Source of the DNA: Loxodes magnus
Taxonomy: Eukaryota; Ciliophora; Karyorelictea; Loxodida; Loxodidae
Assembly: GCA_946699065.1 (NCBI GenBank)
Contig: CAMPDV010000016.1
Coordinates: forward strand, 1,302,001-1,366,000
Direction of reading: 5' to 3'
DNA length: 64,000 bases
In this document: positions 51,683 through 63,517 of the stretch, one piece after another
Position numbering within the stretch: the first letter of the stretch is position 1
Layout of the letters: each line of letters begins with the position of its first letter
The notes under the pieces: generated by a model
The model's input: only the letters and a program-made list of their open reading frames with translations
Database searches by the model: none
What the model was told of the DNA's origin: nothing
Program-made: the position numbers and the translations under genes

Positions 51683-54600
51683 TCAGCTTATAGACTATTT
51701 TTCAATTCCTTTATATTTCCCAACTTGATCGCTTAAGCCAGCATCATCACCTTCATCACTTCCTATTCTAGCGCTTGAAAATTAAAGTCTTATGCTTTCT
51801 GGTTACTACTAATCTTATTTAATGTTATCTTCTTTTCCTTACTTTTCTTTCTTTTAGCTTTGCGCTGCTTCATTCTCTTAATCTTATTTAAATGAAAAAG
51901 AAGTTTTATCTGCTCGATCACTTGAATGGGATTAACTTCTATTGCTTACTTTTTCAGATGAGCTTATTTTTGCTAAGGGCTATGAAAATTCAGCATTTTT
52001 CCTTTACTGAGTAAATTAAAGGTTTTATTGCTTGCTTTAGTTCTTTTTATCTAGTTTCAATTGATCTATTGACTCTTCTTTTTCTTAAAGGATTCCTTAT
52101 AAAGTAAGTTCGTTGCTTTTTTTTGTGTCTTAAATTACTGGTAAATAAATCTAATTTGGTTACTAATTCTATTATCCAAATAGCTTTACTCCCATTAAAT
52201 ATTCTAAGTATTTCATAGTAAATCCTGTAAGTCCCAAAAGGCCAATAACTGATCCTAAAATTAAGCAAACTAACTCTAAAGGAGTCTGATTATAAAACCT
52301 GGCAGTATAGAGAGCGTTTTCTGATATTTTAAATTAGACAGCTACATGTAGATGAGACTTTAATCATAGTTCGTCTATATTATATTAAGACTTAAGTTTA
52401 ATTGCTCCTTCTTATACCATGTTATGGTACCCTGTATGTTCTTCGTCATCTTCTTTAAAATAATAAGCTGAATTAATTAGCAACACTTCCACTATTGTAG
52501 GATCATTTCCTTTAAATACTTTATTAAAATCTGGTTTTACTATTATCTTCGATTCACTTTCTTCATTAGGTATAGAAGAAGTTGATTTAACTGTTAGCTG
52601 TATTTATCTAGCCTGGCTTCTAGGTTCATAAGATATGATTTCAATTCGGGATTAGGAATTAAATTGGCACTAATGGCATTGAATTTCTACTGTGCACGAT
52701 TCGTTAACTAATTTGCACCTCATTACCATTAATTTCCCAGAGTTAGATTTAATCTCTATCTAATCATACTTATACATCACATCTTCAAAGCAATACTAAT
52801 AGTCTTAGTAGTCTATTCTATTAACACATTTCCCTTAGTAATTCTCTAGTAGAAATTCTATCGTAAAGTCAGCTCAAAACTCTTAATATGTTTAGCTCAG
52901 AACATGCGTAGGAACTAAAGATTTCTTTTCAATAACATTATCCTCAGCATGCTAGTTTACCAATAGACAAAACATCATGATGCACATTAGCAAAAGCATT
53001 ACTGTAAACATACCACCAAAGGCAGTTTTATAAGGAGTATAAGATTGGCCAGGTTATAGTTAATGATACATTACTAGAAAATCTATTTTAACTAGTAATT
53101 TGGCTATCTTTTTCCTTATTAGCAGAATGAAAAGTACTATCAAAAAACATAAAGGAAGAAAGAAGCAAAGTATTCCTGCTTCATTTATCATTTCATCTTC
53201 AATGCTTCCTTATCAAATTTCAGGTTGCTTATATTTTACTAGCTAAAATGTTTGTATATATTAAACTTCAGCTGATCCAGGTGGGCAATAGCTATATTCA
53301 GGGCATTTTATGTAGTTATATGAACCTGCTTCTGGACAAAAATTTCCTTCTGGACAAAATTAACATTCGTCTTCTTTACTTGCACCTCAGTAAGGTTATC
53401 AAGTGCCTTTAAGACAATCAACACAGTAGATACTATCAGAAGAAAAAGTTCCTGGCGGACAAATTTTGCACTAATCTTAAGAGTCTTCAACACTACCTTA
53501 GCTGCATTTCCACTAACAAAACTAACTTGTCTTGTCATTTTTACATTAATCAAAGACATCAAAGGTTCACGCCTTATTGGTTGAATATTATGAGATTATT
53601 TCATTTCCGATGATTATTCCACCACCAAAAATATATAAATTTTTTCCTCAATAAGCTATAGCTGATCCATACAAGGACTATGGTTAGTAATTATCAAAGT
53701 TATCCTCAGTTTATATATCTAAGCTATGGTTTTTATTGAACCCGTAAATAAACATTCCAGTTTTCCTTCCATCACAATATCCCCCTATAGAAATAAAGAA
53801 ATTCTCATCTGATCAAAATGCCGCTTCTGCCTGGCAAAACCCTTCTTTAGAGTGAAGCCAAATTTCTGATTGTAGATCGAAAACGTATATATCCTATTGG
53901 GTTTAGTTGCTTATAATACCTCCAATTACATAGAATTTTTGTTCTTAGATAAAGCAATTGTGATGTTTTATTCCAGGAGGTGCGTATTTCTAATTTGTAT
54001 CCAATTTTTTCCATTATTAGGTATCAAAGGAAAAAGTATATAGATTATTAGTAAGGCCTTCTTAAGTCTATCCTCCAAATATAAATCATTTCTTATCCTT
54101 AAATTAACTACATCCTGCAAAAGTAGGTGGAGGAGCTTATGTCTAATCTATTTATTATCAGTATTAGGTAACAGCATCAAATCTGAACATATCATTAAAT
54201 ATTTGTACATTGTCTGTCCCACCTCAAATAAATAAAAACTTGCCTAGGGATAAAGAAATATGATCATTTCTAGGACTTGGGCCTTTTCCTGACACTAATG
54301 ACTTCTTTCAAAGATTGTTGTTGTCTCTTAAATTATAACTTCAAACATCTGCGAAAGACTATCCTTAAGAATTTTAGCCTCCAAAAATTAAAAGCTTATC
54401 AGTAACTACGTTCATAGTATGTCTCTTTAAATCTTAAGGAAAAACAGTTTAAGGTTAGATCTGCTAGAAAGTTTTTTTATTAGATAAAGTTAGATTTAAT
54501 TGAATCAAATCATTCATAATCAGATGATACTCTACTCCACCATAAATAAATATAGTCGACTAAAAGAAACTTGCTCCTAAGTAATTCCTACTCTTCCATC

Positions 54601-55480
54601 TACTACTTTCGAAATTTATTTTACTTCAACTAATTTATTGCTTTCCAAAATCTAACTACCAAATTTCTGGAACATCAACATCTTTTTCATTTTAACCAAA
54701 GATTCTATAAAATTTTTTATTTTAATAGTCTAAGCAAGCACCAGAAGCGTAAGCAAAACTAAGAGAATTTGTTGAAGTTTATTAAGTCCATTAGCCGTTA
54801 GTTAAGTCTAAAATATAAACTTAAATATCTTTCTTTTAGGTGTCTATAAAACCAATCCCATGGTATAAATAATCTCCTGATTTAAATATCCATCCATTTT
54901 TGCTACCAACTGGAACTTTTCCTCCCTAATATTAAATTTGGCTTCATTTTTAGTCCAAAGTATCAAACTGTCATAAGTCATTTAAGTATCCATCCGCTCC
55001 AATTCCTCCAAAGACATAAGCTATAGTTGAGTTTTAATTTTGCTCATAGTATACTAAAGGAAATTTTCTGGGAGAAGGTATTTTTTACCTCGTAGTGATT
55101 TGATATCAACTCTAGCTGATTAAATTTAGAGCTCAAAAATCGTTTAAAATTCCTAAAGAGTTACAACCGCCAAAAATATAGTATTCGTTTGTGAAAAAAT
55201 CGAAGAAACCACCTGCTCCTGATCTTCCTCTTGGTTTTATATCTTACTCTGGTAAAATTTTTTCTCAAAGCTAGTCAGTGATTCTAAATGTTCAAGTATC
55301 AGAGAAGTACTAATCTTCACTTTCTCCATGAGAAACTATAAATTTTCCTTAGCCTTTCAGAGATGTAAAAGTAAAATGCTCTCTAAGCTCGGGTGGAGAA
55401 AAAGTAGATGGAAAGGGTTGAAAGAAGGAAGAAAGAACAAATTAACTCAGTAAGCAGATAACAAAGTACGTAAATTTCAT
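51683..55480 (-). CDS. Large secreted-pathway kelch plus Cys-rich transmembrane protein
   Basis: 1265 residues in one exon. A signal peptide (FVICLLSQFVLSSFFQPF) opens the protein. Residues about 30-620 hold two kelch propellers' worth of repeats, for example YIFGGCNSLGILNDFWALN, YVFGGIGADGYLNDLWQFD and LFIWGGTDNVQIFNDMF. A Cys-rich segment follows (about 620-720: CPPGTFSSDSIYCVDC, CPEGNFCPEAG), of the GCC2/GCC3 or EGF-like type. Three membrane helices come next: one near 755, one near 815 after YKTAFGG, and one near 1060 (LILGSVIGLLGLTGF). The C-terminal 190 residues are cytosolic, Lys/Gln/Ser/Glu-rich. Conserved kelch tryptophans (DTW at 55292-55294, NDFW) are TGA. Likely a cell-surface adhesion or receptor-like protein. 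Confidence 0.9.
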
Positions 55481-56210
55481 ATCCTTCAAATTTATATTAA
55501 TTAATTGATTAAATCTTAAACACTAATTATGAAATTAGCATTAAGCTTCATAGCCACAGTATAATAAGTCTATCCATATGAAAACTTATAACTATGAATA
55601 TTACACTTTTTCTCTAAAAAGTGAGTATGGAATTTAAGGCTTGAGGCTAGTTTATATAGCTAACTATTGAAGAAGTTAGAAAGGTATAATAGGATATGAC
55701 TACTAATTATTATGAATTTAATATTGCTATGATTAATACTATAAAATACAGAGAAACAGAGCTTTTTGTATATTTATTATATTCATTCCTTTGGCATATA
55801 AATTTAAGCTTATATAATAGATCTTTGAGTGCTAGTACTCCTATTTTCATCTGTACTCTAACAATTATAATTCATGCTTAACTTAAGAGTTTAAAAGGAT
55901 AGGAAACTCAAAATCTGTAAGAAGCTAAGCATAAATGTTAGAGATAGCTTTAGTCCCTCATATATATTACTCATGTATAAGCTAAAAGAGAGCTTAAATG
56001 TATAAGTTTGAATGAAATCTATAATTTACAAGTCAAATAAGACGTGCCAAAGCGGGATGAGCAAAGATATCTAAAGTAATTAGAGTTGCTTGATTAAAAC
56101 ATAACTACAGCATGATATTTAAATAATAGTAATAAAGCTTAAATTACTTAGACACTTCATATACTGATAATTTGTATTTTAGCTTTAATTCTAAACTTAT
56201 TTATAGCTTT
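55481..56210. promoter_or_regulatory. Divergent intergenic region
   Basis: 730 nt between the kelch gene (-) and lipase gene (+) starts; both promoters must lie here. No specific element recognised. Confidence 0.45.
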
Positions 56211-58085
56211 ATGGCAGAAAGTTTGATAGAGTCAATTAAACAAACTTCCTTACTGAGTAGGGAAGCTCAAAATTAGATAAAAAACTTGATAAGCAATCCT
56301 ATTTTTAGGTAAGACGTATTGTATGAAATGACTTAGGCCTAGTCACTTCTAAATTAGCTTGATGTTATACTAGAAAGCTTCATAAATGCCGTGTAATAAA
56401 ATTAGCAGCATAACAAACGAGCTTTCACTCTAGCGATTAAAGTTACAGATGAAATTCTAAAGTAGTTCATAAGTCATTTGCAAGATGTTAGTTAGATTAC
56501 TACTTAAGAACAAGAGGAGGTGTGGATGAATCTATATATTACTCGTTCTTACTGGAGTAATATTATGGAGTAATTACCAACAGTCACTAAAATATAGCTT
56601 AATGATATAATGTTTCTTTCTAAGAATAACCAAACTTGGAAAAATTTTAAAGAGTACTACAGAGTTATTTAGTTCGAGAATTAGTAGGAAATCCTTGATA
56701 GCTACTAAGAACTAGCTAAAAATATGGCTATAAGTTCTGCAGCATTTTTTGAATCTCAATAAGAAAGTAGCAATCTAATGAAGAGTCTAAAGTTTCCTTT
56801 GTAATCCTTATATTACGTATTTAACAAAGAAAAAGCTATGAAAAAACATTCAGTATCTTTTGCTACTGAGGATATGCCAAATTTTGTGAAGTTTAACAGA
56901 TTGGTTGAAAATAATTTAGTCATTAAGTTTTTGGAAACATAAAGCTAGAGTTTAAAAACAAATTAGTTGATCTATATTCCAAGATTATATGATGGATTTC
57001 CTGAAACTATAGTAGAAGAGGTTAAAATTGATGAGTCTCCATTAAAAAAGATTGATAAGTACTTTAGTAACACATTCTTTAATTAGTAAAAGCCAACTGA
57101 AGCTTTCATCACTTAGTCAGATCCTTATCGTATATAAATTAGGATAATTTCAGATAAAAAAATTGAAGTTCTATCTAAAATCCATGATTTAACTTAGAAA
57201 TGTAGCATACTTTCCAAAGGACTTATATCCATGCCTTAGACTGGAGCTTAAACTTAGGGAAATGGGAAGATAATATTTCATATACATGGAGGAGGTTTTG
57301 TAGCTTTTAGTTCTGCTACACATTACAGCTATTTATCAACTTGGGCCAAACAAACTTAAAGTATTATAATTTCAGTTGACTATAGGCTTGCTCCTGAAAA
57401 CAAGTTTCCTTGTGCTGTAAATGATGTGTGAAACGCGTATTTGTGACTCTTAGATCATGGAGCTTAGCAATTAAATATAAACATTTCTAAAATTATCGTT
57501 GCAGGAGATAGTGCAGGAGGTAATTTATCTACAGTTCTTACACTTCTTTGCATTGAAAGAGGTGTCAGAATACCAGATGGTGTATTATTATGCTATCCAG
57601 CTCTCAACTTAAATATGGATAATTTCACTCCTTCATTAATAAAATCTTTAGAAGAACCAATTCTTTCATCTTCATTTCTCAAAATGTGTCTAAAGGGATA
57701 TTTAGAAGGAACTAATTGTGACCCTAATAGAAATCACTACGCTTCTCCTTTAGTTGCTGACAATTCTATACTTTAGAACTTCCCCAAAACAAGGATACTT
57801 GTTGGTTCTGAAGATCCACTTTTAGACGATTCTTATAGATTTACTTATCGTCTATCAAAATTAAAAAGAGACGTATTTTTATAAGTTTTGAAAGGATTTG
57901 CTCATGGATGGCTTCAATTTGATGTATTTATGGGTATAAGTTAGGTTAGAGCAACAACTCAAGAGAGTATTATTGCTATAAATGAACTTTTCAGTGAATC
58001 TTAATAAACATAAATTCATATTTAAGAATTAAACTATCAACGTCCAACTTACACTTTCATTTTCAGCTCTCTTTTAACCTAGTGA
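56211..58085 (+). CDS. Hormone-sensitive lipase-like esterase
   Basis: 624 residues, one exon. Residues 1-290 are a helical N-terminal domain typical of HSL. The alpha/beta hydrolase domain has the oxyanion motif HGGG (H359), DYRLAPENKFPCAVNDVW, the nucleophile S434 in VAGDSAGGN, the Asp in VGSEDPLLDD and the His in FAHGW, all intact. It should hydrolyse acylglycerols or steryl esters in the cytosol or on lipid droplets. Two Trp positions (NDVWNAYLW) are TGA. The family's usual end, IAINELFSES, is followed by TAA TAA; with UGA as the only stop, 27 further codons lead to TGA 58083. Confidence 0.93.
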
Positions 58086-58549
58086 AAACTCATTACTTTA
58101 TATGAATAAACTAAAGTATATATAATTAATAGTCTAAAGATATACATTTAGATAGATAATGAGATGATGATGTCTTGTCATTTAATACTAATATGAAAAT
58201 TTAATTTATAAGATCTACATTTAAAAAGGTTTCCTCTATTCCTTATTTTTGTTCTTAAGTACTTTTTGTTACTTTCCAGCAACCAAGTAAATAGTATATC
58301 CTCAAATTTTTTCTATTTTTCCTTCGATCGATGACCTGACAAAATCTAATTAATTACTTTCTTAAAGTAAATTGATTCTTCTGCATTAATTTAATTAACT
58401 CTTATCATTGATTTGCTAAAGCTTTCAATTATAAACTGTTGCTTATTTTAAATCTAAAAAAGGAAGAGGTAATAGTATAAAATGAAATAAGAATGATTAA
58501 TAACCAAAATAATTTCAGTTTAACATAAAAATTAATTTTAATCACTATT
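58086..58549. other. Convergent spacer
   Basis: 464 nt, A+T-rich, nothing recognised. Confidence 0.6.
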
Positions 58550-60699
58550 TCAGAAAAATGCTCTGAGCCCAAACTGCAATAAAACAGCCTCGGTTAATTC
58601 GTTTGAATCACTAGTCGATGTGGTCGAGTCTTCAGTTGTTGAATCTTCAACGATTAAATCTTCAGTTGTTGAGTCTTCAGTTGTTGAATCTTCAGTTGTT
58701 GAATCTTCAGTTGTTGAATCTTCAGTTGTTGAGTCTTCAGTTGTTGAGTCTTCAGTTGTTGAGTCTTCAGTTGTTGAATCTTCAGTTGTTGAATCTTCAG
58801 TTGTTGAGTCTTCAGTTGTTTCATCGGTGGTTGTATCAGTATCAGTTGTTTCATCAGTTGTTGAGTCTTCAGTTGTTGAATCTTCAGTTGTTGAATCTTC
58901 AGTTGTTGAATCTTCAGTTGTTGAGTCTTCAGTTGTTTCATCGGTGGTTGTATCAGTATCAGTTGTTTCATCAGTTGTTGAGTCTTCAGTTGTTGAATCT
59001 TCAGTTGTTGAATCTTCAGTTGTTGAGTCTTCAGTTGTTTCATCGGTGGTTGTATCAGTATCAGTTGTTTCATCAGTTGTTGAATCTTCAGTTGTTGAGT
59101 CTTCAGTTGTTGAGTCTTCAGTTGTTGAGTCTTCAGTTGTTGAATCTTCGGTTGTTGAGTCTTCAGTTGTTGAGTCTTCAGTTGTTTCATCGGTGGTTGT
59201 ATCAGCATCAGTTGTTTCATCAGTTGTTGAGTCTTCGGTTGTTGAGTCTTCAGTTGTTGAATCTTCGGTTGTTGAGTCTTCAGTTGTTGAGTCTTCAGTT
59301 GTTTCATCGGTGGTTGTATCAGCATCAGTTGTTTCATCAGTTGTTGAGTCTTCGGTTGTTGAGTCTTCAGTTGTTTCATCGGTGGTTGTATCAGTATCAG
59401 TTGTTTCATCAGTTGTTGAGTCTTCAGTTGTTGAGTCTTCGGTTGTTGAGTCTTCAGTTGTTGAGTCTTCAGTTGACTCGTCTTGATCAGATTATTCCTA
59501 AAATTAAAAATTACTTATGATTCATCTTAATCATCTTGAGTTTATGTATCCTCCGAAAAATATTAAGTTGTATCATCCTCTTAACTTGATTCTTATGAAG
59601 ATTCATCCTAATCTTCTTCGGTTTAAGACGAATCATTTTCTGATTCTTCATAAATATCGTCATTATCATCATAATCGTCACCCTCTTAAGTATATGAATC
59701 TTCTTAACTATCATCTTCGGTTGTTTCATCTTAATCTTCTTCATCTTAATCTTCTTCGACTGTTTCTTCTTCGACTGCTTCATCCTAATCTTCTTCGACA
59801 GTTTCTTCTTAAGATTCTTAAGAAGAATCTTCTGTGCTTGTTTCTTCAGTTGTTGTTTCTTCAGTGGTTGTTTCTTCTGTGACTGTATCAGTATCAGTTG
59901 TTTCATCAGTTGTTGTTTCATCAGTTGTTGTTTCTTCAGTTGTTGTTTCTTCAGTTGTTGTTTCATCGGTGGTTGTTTCTTCAGTGGTTGTTTCTTCTGT
60001 GACTGTATCAGTATCAGTTGTTTCTTCAGTTGTTGTTTCTTCTGTAGTTGTTTCTTCAGTGGTTGTTTCTTCAGTGGTTGTTTCATCGGTGGTTGTTTCT
60101 TCTGTGACTGTATCAGTATCAGTTGTTTCTTCAGTTGTTGTTTCTTCTGTAGTTGTTTCTTCAGTGGTTGTTTCTTCAGTGGTTGTTTCTTCTGTGACTG
60201 TATCAGTATCAGTTGTTTCTTCAGTTGTTGTTTCTTCTGTAGTTGTTTCATCAGTGGTTGTTTCTTCTGTAGTTGTTTCATCAGTGGTTGTTTCTTCAGT
60301 TGTTGTTTCTTCTGTAGCGTCTTCATCTTCAGTGGAATACTCTTCAGTTGTTGTTTCTTTAGACTCCTCAACATCATCAGCATTATCTTTATCTCCTGAT
60401 CCATTCTCCCCATAAGTTTCTTTCGGTTCATTAACTGCTGTTTCACTTCCATCTCGATCATCAGTATCTTAATCATGATCCTCAACAACTGTATCCTCAT
60501 CTTCATTATTAACAATATCTTCAGTACTAGTTTCATCTTATTCTTCTTCTATAGCTACCTTCTGTAATTGAACCAAATCCTTTGTGGGTTAAGTTTCAAA
60601 TTTCTTCCTCTAAATTAAATTACTAAGAAAACTCTAATAATTAGAGCTGGACTAAGTTTAGAGAATCAAAAGGACACAAACAAATGCAAGCACTCTCAT
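58550..60699 (-). CDS. Secreted acidic Ser/Thr repeat protein
   Basis: 710 residues after one 17-nt intron (59498-59514). Starts with a signal peptide, MRVLAFVCVLLILQTQS. Nearly the whole chain is Thr, Ser, Glu and Asp: an acidic unique stretch (about 40-110), a block of EETTT units with DTDTVTEETT inserts, a Ser/Asp/Gln/Glu-rich middle, then a block of EDSTT units with DETTDTDTTTDETT inserts. It ends NELTEAVLLQFGLRAFF then TGA, a short hydrophobic tail that might be a weak GPI or membrane signal. Such chains are usually densely O-glycosylated, extended mucin-like surface or secreted proteins. Purine/pyrimidine strand bias makes several antisense frames open; those are shadows. Confidence 0.82.
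58617..59478. repeat. Tandem 15-nt repeat block B (EDSTT)
   Basis: On the minus strand units GAAGA(C/T)TCAACAACT recur in tandem, interrupted by a longer DETTDTDTTTDETT module at least six times. Units are almost identical at third positions, which points to recent expansion by slippage or unequal exchange. Confidence 0.95.
59498..59514 (-). other. Intron of repeat-protein gene, 17 nt
   Basis: On the minus strand GTAATT...TTAG, between the two repeat blocks; removal keeps DDQDESQ-EQSDQDESTED in phase, and the whole gene only closes in frame with it. Confidence 0.88.
59834..60340. repeat. Tandem 15-nt repeat block A (EETTT)
   Basis: On the minus strand units GAAGAAACAACAACT and GATGAAACAACAACT repeat, with a recurring DTDTVTEETT insert. 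Related to block B but with a different unit, so two expansions of one ancestral acidic/Thr motif are likely. Confidence 0.93.
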
Positions 60700-63517
60700 T
60701 TATATAAATTAATGTTCAAGTCTTTTTAGTGTTTATATGTTTTCAAAACGATTATATAATTGTTTTTGCTCCTGATTATTTTATTATTTTAGCTTTAGTT
60801 TATATTTAATTCTTTCTACTTTTAAATAATCTGCTTTATCTATAAGTTTACTACTTTTTGCTATCATATTATCAGAAATCCCTAGATAGTACTTTTTATT
60901 TACTTTACTAATGTTTAAATCTTTAAGGTATGTAGTGAAGGTAGAAGCTATACAATGGAAAAGGATGAGTTTGCTATAAGAGGTATTGAAATGAACTTTC
61001 TAGCCATTTAAGAGTTTTATGATTAACTAGTTTATCACTATAAGTTATATTTTAAATACCCTATTGAACATAGCTTAATTACTTATCTACCAAGTATTTA
61101 GAGCTATTATCTAATATATGGAAATAATAGGATCTTTAGCTTATCCTTCATTATCTTTTTAAAATCACTTAGCAAATTATTAACTATTTTAGGATGTATA
61201 ATAGTTTAATTTCGTTTGGAATTAGAATAAACAAGATAAATCAAACAAACTTACTAAACTAAAAGTTGCAGAGAGAGTGAACCTGTATATTATAAATAAA
61301 TTCCTCAATAGTAATTAAAAGCTAATAATTGAGAAATTAAAGAAGAAGATAGACTAAAATAGTTTTGGCTATTTAAGTAACGGAAAGTAAGCTTAATATT
61401 ATAAGATTTAGTAATTAACTTTTATATGAAATTGGCTTTTAACACTCTAATAACTAAATACCATCAATTATCATTTAAATTATATAACTCTAGTTATCTA
61501 ACTCTAATATGAAGACTCTTAAAGGTTAATCTCTTTAACAAACTATACTCACATCTTAGTCAATTAATAGTCTAATCTGCTTTGGAATGAAACTTATTAT
61601 ATATTACTATCTCATTTATTTAAGATAAAGTAATTATGTATTAATCCCTCAATTCCGAGGTTTTCATTCTTAAATAAATTAAATACCATTCTAATATAAA
61701 TAAATGCTATGATAGCTTTCTCTTTTTAAACTTAGAAATTGATCATAATCATTAAACATGGGTAGACAAGAAAGCCATTCAGGTAATGCAATTTAAAGTA
61801 AAGGATATGAAGACGAAACTTAGTTTTTATATTAATCTTGTAATGTTATTTAGTTAACTTAGATATTAGAGTGGCATCTTATTGTTAGTTACTAGTTAAT
61901 CTATGTTTATCATCTTATTTATTAAATATCACTTTATCTTGCATCAATATCTTTCCATGCATTTGGAAACTACTCTGATGCTACTAATTTACAAGATTTA
62001 GAGTGATTAGTAATCGTGTTTTAAAAAAGTTTAATAGAGCATAATGAAAAAGCATCATAACTATAAAATCTCTTTCCGTTTCTATAGCAAAGAAGTTAAT
62101 ATATCTTAAAGAAGGCAAACTAAAAAATTAAATTTAGGAAAGCTATAAGAACCTAAAGCTAAACAGATAAGACTAATTATATTATGTCACTCTATATAAC
62201 TTAAATATAGGACATTTCAAATTAGCATAGAGATCTATTCCAATTACAATTGACTCAATAGCTTTATTTTCATTAATTCTTCCCGATATTCTACCCTTAA
62301 ACATTCTTTATCTAGCATTTAACCTCTATTTTGGTTTAATATCTTAGCGAGTCTTGTAGTTATTAAGCAACATGCAGATTTATTTTTATGGTAGAGATAT
62401 ATCTTTTAGGTCTAACATTGTACCTCTAATTTCGTAAACTGATTTTCTTAATCCGTTAAAGCTTTCATTCTAAGTTACCTAAACATCCTTATTAAGTAAA
62501 GCAATCTTCTTACACTTTTTATTATTAAGTAATGAAATGAACTAACAAATAAGGATAATAATTCATCTTAATAACCTAAGAGAAAGATTCTTGCAACTAG
62601 TTTTTCTCTTTAATATCTAGGCAGTTGACTGAGATATAAAGTAAATAATGAAAAGATGAAATAATAGAAGAATATTGAAGCTAAACTGGAAAAGATGAAT
62701 TGATGAATAATAACATATAACGGTAGACTAAGCAATAAAAATACAGAATATGACATGAAGCATGATTAAGCTTTATATTCTTCAATATAGTTTTCTTTTG
62801 TTAAAATTATAAAATTGCAGCCTCTCATCTATCTTTAGACTTTATAATTCAAAGGGTAAATTTATATATAAGGAAAGTATTGGCTACTGTTAATGCAATT
62901 CTATTTATTTATATTCAGCATCTTTAACTATAAGCTTGTCTTCATCTTTAATCCTAGCTATAGCGTTATCTACTTTTATTAACGAAAGAAATAATGCTTA
63001 ACCATACGTTTCTAATATATATTCTTCCTATTAAAAGCCTTAAAAAGGCCAAGTCTCAAAAAAATCTGACTAAACATAACTAAATATTCTGCCAAGTAAC
63101 TAATTCCCTTGACACGAAGTAGATTAAGAGCATAGAATAGATTTATAATTACTGCTAGTAATTAAGATATAAAGGAAGAATAGAATAAAAATAAGGGATA
63201 AATATAAAATCGTTAAAGTTAAAAGCAATGTTAATATTAATTTCCCCATTTTCACTCTTTTAATAGCTAGTCATCTTTATCTTTACTTTCATTTATATCT
63301 CACTTTGATTCTTTGTTACTTGATCCTAAGTTTTCGTATGCTATGTAGAGTACTATGATGATAGTTTTGATGTGTAGTTAATAATTCCATTCTAAGTATG
63401 TGTGCTAGTAGTTTCTTAATTGAGTTTGATTAAGAAAATTCTAATTTAAGAAGAGAGTCATTTCATGGCTTTCATGGCTTTCATAATTTAAAACTTTAAT
63501 TATGATAATTTTTAAAA
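60700..63517. other. Divergent gene-free spacer (2.8 kb)
   Basis: Between the repeat-protein start (-) and the B-box gene start (+). A+T-rich. No homology-supported frame, RNA gene or repeat seen. Confidence 0.55.

Noticed and set aside
55068-55088. 21-nt GTAA...CCCAG intron-like segment in the kelch gene
   Set aside because: Its length keeps phase, and retaining it gives the conserved kelch PSPR stretch before the next repeat, so it is coding.
58618-59520. Long + strand and second minus-frame ORFs over the repeat region
   Set aside because: They are products of the 15-nt repeat, open in several frames. Only the minus frame with EDSTT/EETTT has a signal peptide, a start, a spliceable intron and a stop.
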